This document shows positions 5,896 through 6,593 of a stretch of 6,593 nt of DNA, one piece after another (positions within the stretch are counted from its first letter, which is position 1; each line of letters begins with the position of its first letter). Source of the DNA: Micrococcales bacterium (GTDB lineage Bacteria; Actinomycetota; Actinomycetes; S36-B12; UBA10799); NCBI GenBank assembly GCA_023252115.1, contig JAHEXM010000099.1:1-6593 (forward strand), read 5' to 3'. The notes beneath the pieces are model-generated. The model saw nothing but the letters and a program-made list of their open reading frames with translations. It made no database searches and had not been told where the DNA came from. A program made the position numbers and the translations under genes.

Positions 5896-6593
5896 TTACT
5901 GCCTAAACAGAAGGCCGTTGATTTGCAGGCGGCGCCCGGAATGGCGCAGAACTTTCAGGGTCAGCTTGCCAGTGAGCGGACCAAATTGCGGCGTCCACAG
6001 CATGGATTGGTGGCCGTTGAGTATGAATATTCCGACCAAACGCTTGCCGACGAATACCTGAACAGCGCCCTTCGCGCCGGGGTTGGCCAGCGAAATCCCG
6101 ATCTGGCGTGCGGTCACCGATCTGACGCCTGCCAGTGCAGCCCCTGCAACGATGCGAGTCGCGTACGGGCCAAGCGCGGACTTGACCTTGACCCGGCGCC
6201 AGCCGTGACCAAGCGTGAGCGCGTTGTCATCCATCCAGCGCGTCACACATCGCTGATCGCTGGGTGCAGATGACGTGTTCGTCGAATCGACCGCGACAAC
6301 AGATACACAGACTGTTTGACCTTGCGGAATCGGCAAGTCGATGCCACCCGATCCGGCCACGACAGTCGTAGCCGTCGAACCCGCTTGCACTGGACCTGCC
6401 CTGGTCACAGTCAGAAGTGAGTGGTCAATCGGCGTGCCGCCGTTCGCCGGGCTTGCCCCCCAGGAGACCGCAATTCGTGCTGCGCCAACTATCGCCGCGC
6501 TGCCAAAATCACGACCTGCTGCCACCGGCGCAACTAGTGAAACGTTGGGCGCTCCCGCAGGAGCCGGAGTCGGGTTTGGCGTCAACGTGGGAG
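5896..6593 (-). CDS. Secreted or surface protein with FN3-like domain, C-terminal part (runs off right edge)
   Basis: The frame is open to the window edge, giving 231 visible residues ending at TAA (5898-5896). An internal TTG at 6585 is unlikely to be the true start, because the frame continues upstream through Pro/Thr codons of a linker. Visible order, numbered from the edge: a Pro/Thr/Ala linker (1-15); a fibronectin type III-like domain (about 16-118) with IAVSWGASPANGGTPIDHS and the strand CVSVVAVDSTN; then a basic, beta-rich terminal domain (about 122-231) ending INGLLFRQ. Cys95 and Cys115 in the FN3-like part could pair. The terminal part resembles beta-sandwich modules found at the ends of actinobacterial exported proteins, but I cannot name it. 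The composition points to a cell-surface or exported protein; the signal peptide and any catalytic region would lie beyond the edge. It is on the same strand as ftsE, 172 bp upstream. Confidence 0.8.
   Translation of the reverse strand, partial: PTLTPNPTPAPAGAPNVSLVAPVAAGRDFGSAAIVGAARIAVSWGASPANGGTPIDHSLLTVTRAGPVQAGSTATTVVAGSGGIDLPIPQGQTVCVSVVAVDSTNTSSAPSDQRCVTRWMDDNALTLGHGWRRVKVKSALGPYATRIVAGAALAGVRSVTARQIGISLANPGAKGAVQVFVGKRLVGIFILNGHQSMLWTPQFGPLTGKLTLKVLRHSGRRLQINGLLFRQ

Noticed and set aside
5923..6273. Plus-strand 116-residue open frame
   Set aside because: It is antisense to the secreted FN3 protein, whose minus-strand product has recognisable domain structure.

Overview
This window looks like chromosomal DNA from a moderately GC-rich actinobacterium. 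The case rests on three things: the compact ftsE-ftsX-smpB gene order, an FtsX with a large extracytoplasmic loop carrying a cysteine pair, and frequent GTG starts with possible leaderless expression. The genus cannot be fixed from the sequence. I see no insertion sequence, CRISPR array, tRNA, rRNA or tmRNA.

Left part (1-2689). The window opens inside a lipoprotein gene on the minus strand (212 to 1, running off the left edge). It was found by reading the reverse complement and is not obvious from closed ORFs. Across a 125-bp divergent spacer lies a plus-strand NAD(P)-dependent malic enzyme (338-2014) with all catalytic and metal-binding residues. Its GTG start sits inside a nested dyad and directly behind a -10-like hexamer, so leaderless expression is likely. 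Next comes a short plus-strand gene for a single-span membrane protein of unknown function (2121-2636). A strong 15-bp hairpin (2657-2689) ends this gene and faces the convergent gene on the other strand.

Right part (2695-5841). Four minus-strand genes form one likely transcription unit, read from right to left: ftsE, ftsX, smpB and a TIM-barrel amidohydrolase. FtsE and FtsX form the ABC-type complex that couples cell division to peptidoglycan hydrolysis. SmpB is the protein partner of tmRNA in ribosome rescue. The amidohydrolase start overlaps the smpB stop by 4 bp (ATGA), so it is probably translationally coupled. A candidate promoter (5813-5841) and a leader hairpin (5776-5796) lie upstream of ftsE. 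Two neighbours common around this block in other actinobacteria, prfB upstream and ssrA downstream, are not in the window.

Right edge (5896-6593). This is the C-terminal part of a minus-strand gene for a probable secreted or surface protein: a Pro/Thr-rich linker, a fibronectin-III-like domain and a terminal beta-rich domain. A perfect 9-bp DnaA-box match lies just after its stop codon.

The window is mostly ordinary core-genome content. I found no convincing new multi-gene system. The items most worth checking are the smpB-amidohydrolase coupling, the dyad over the malic enzyme start, and the lone DnaA box.
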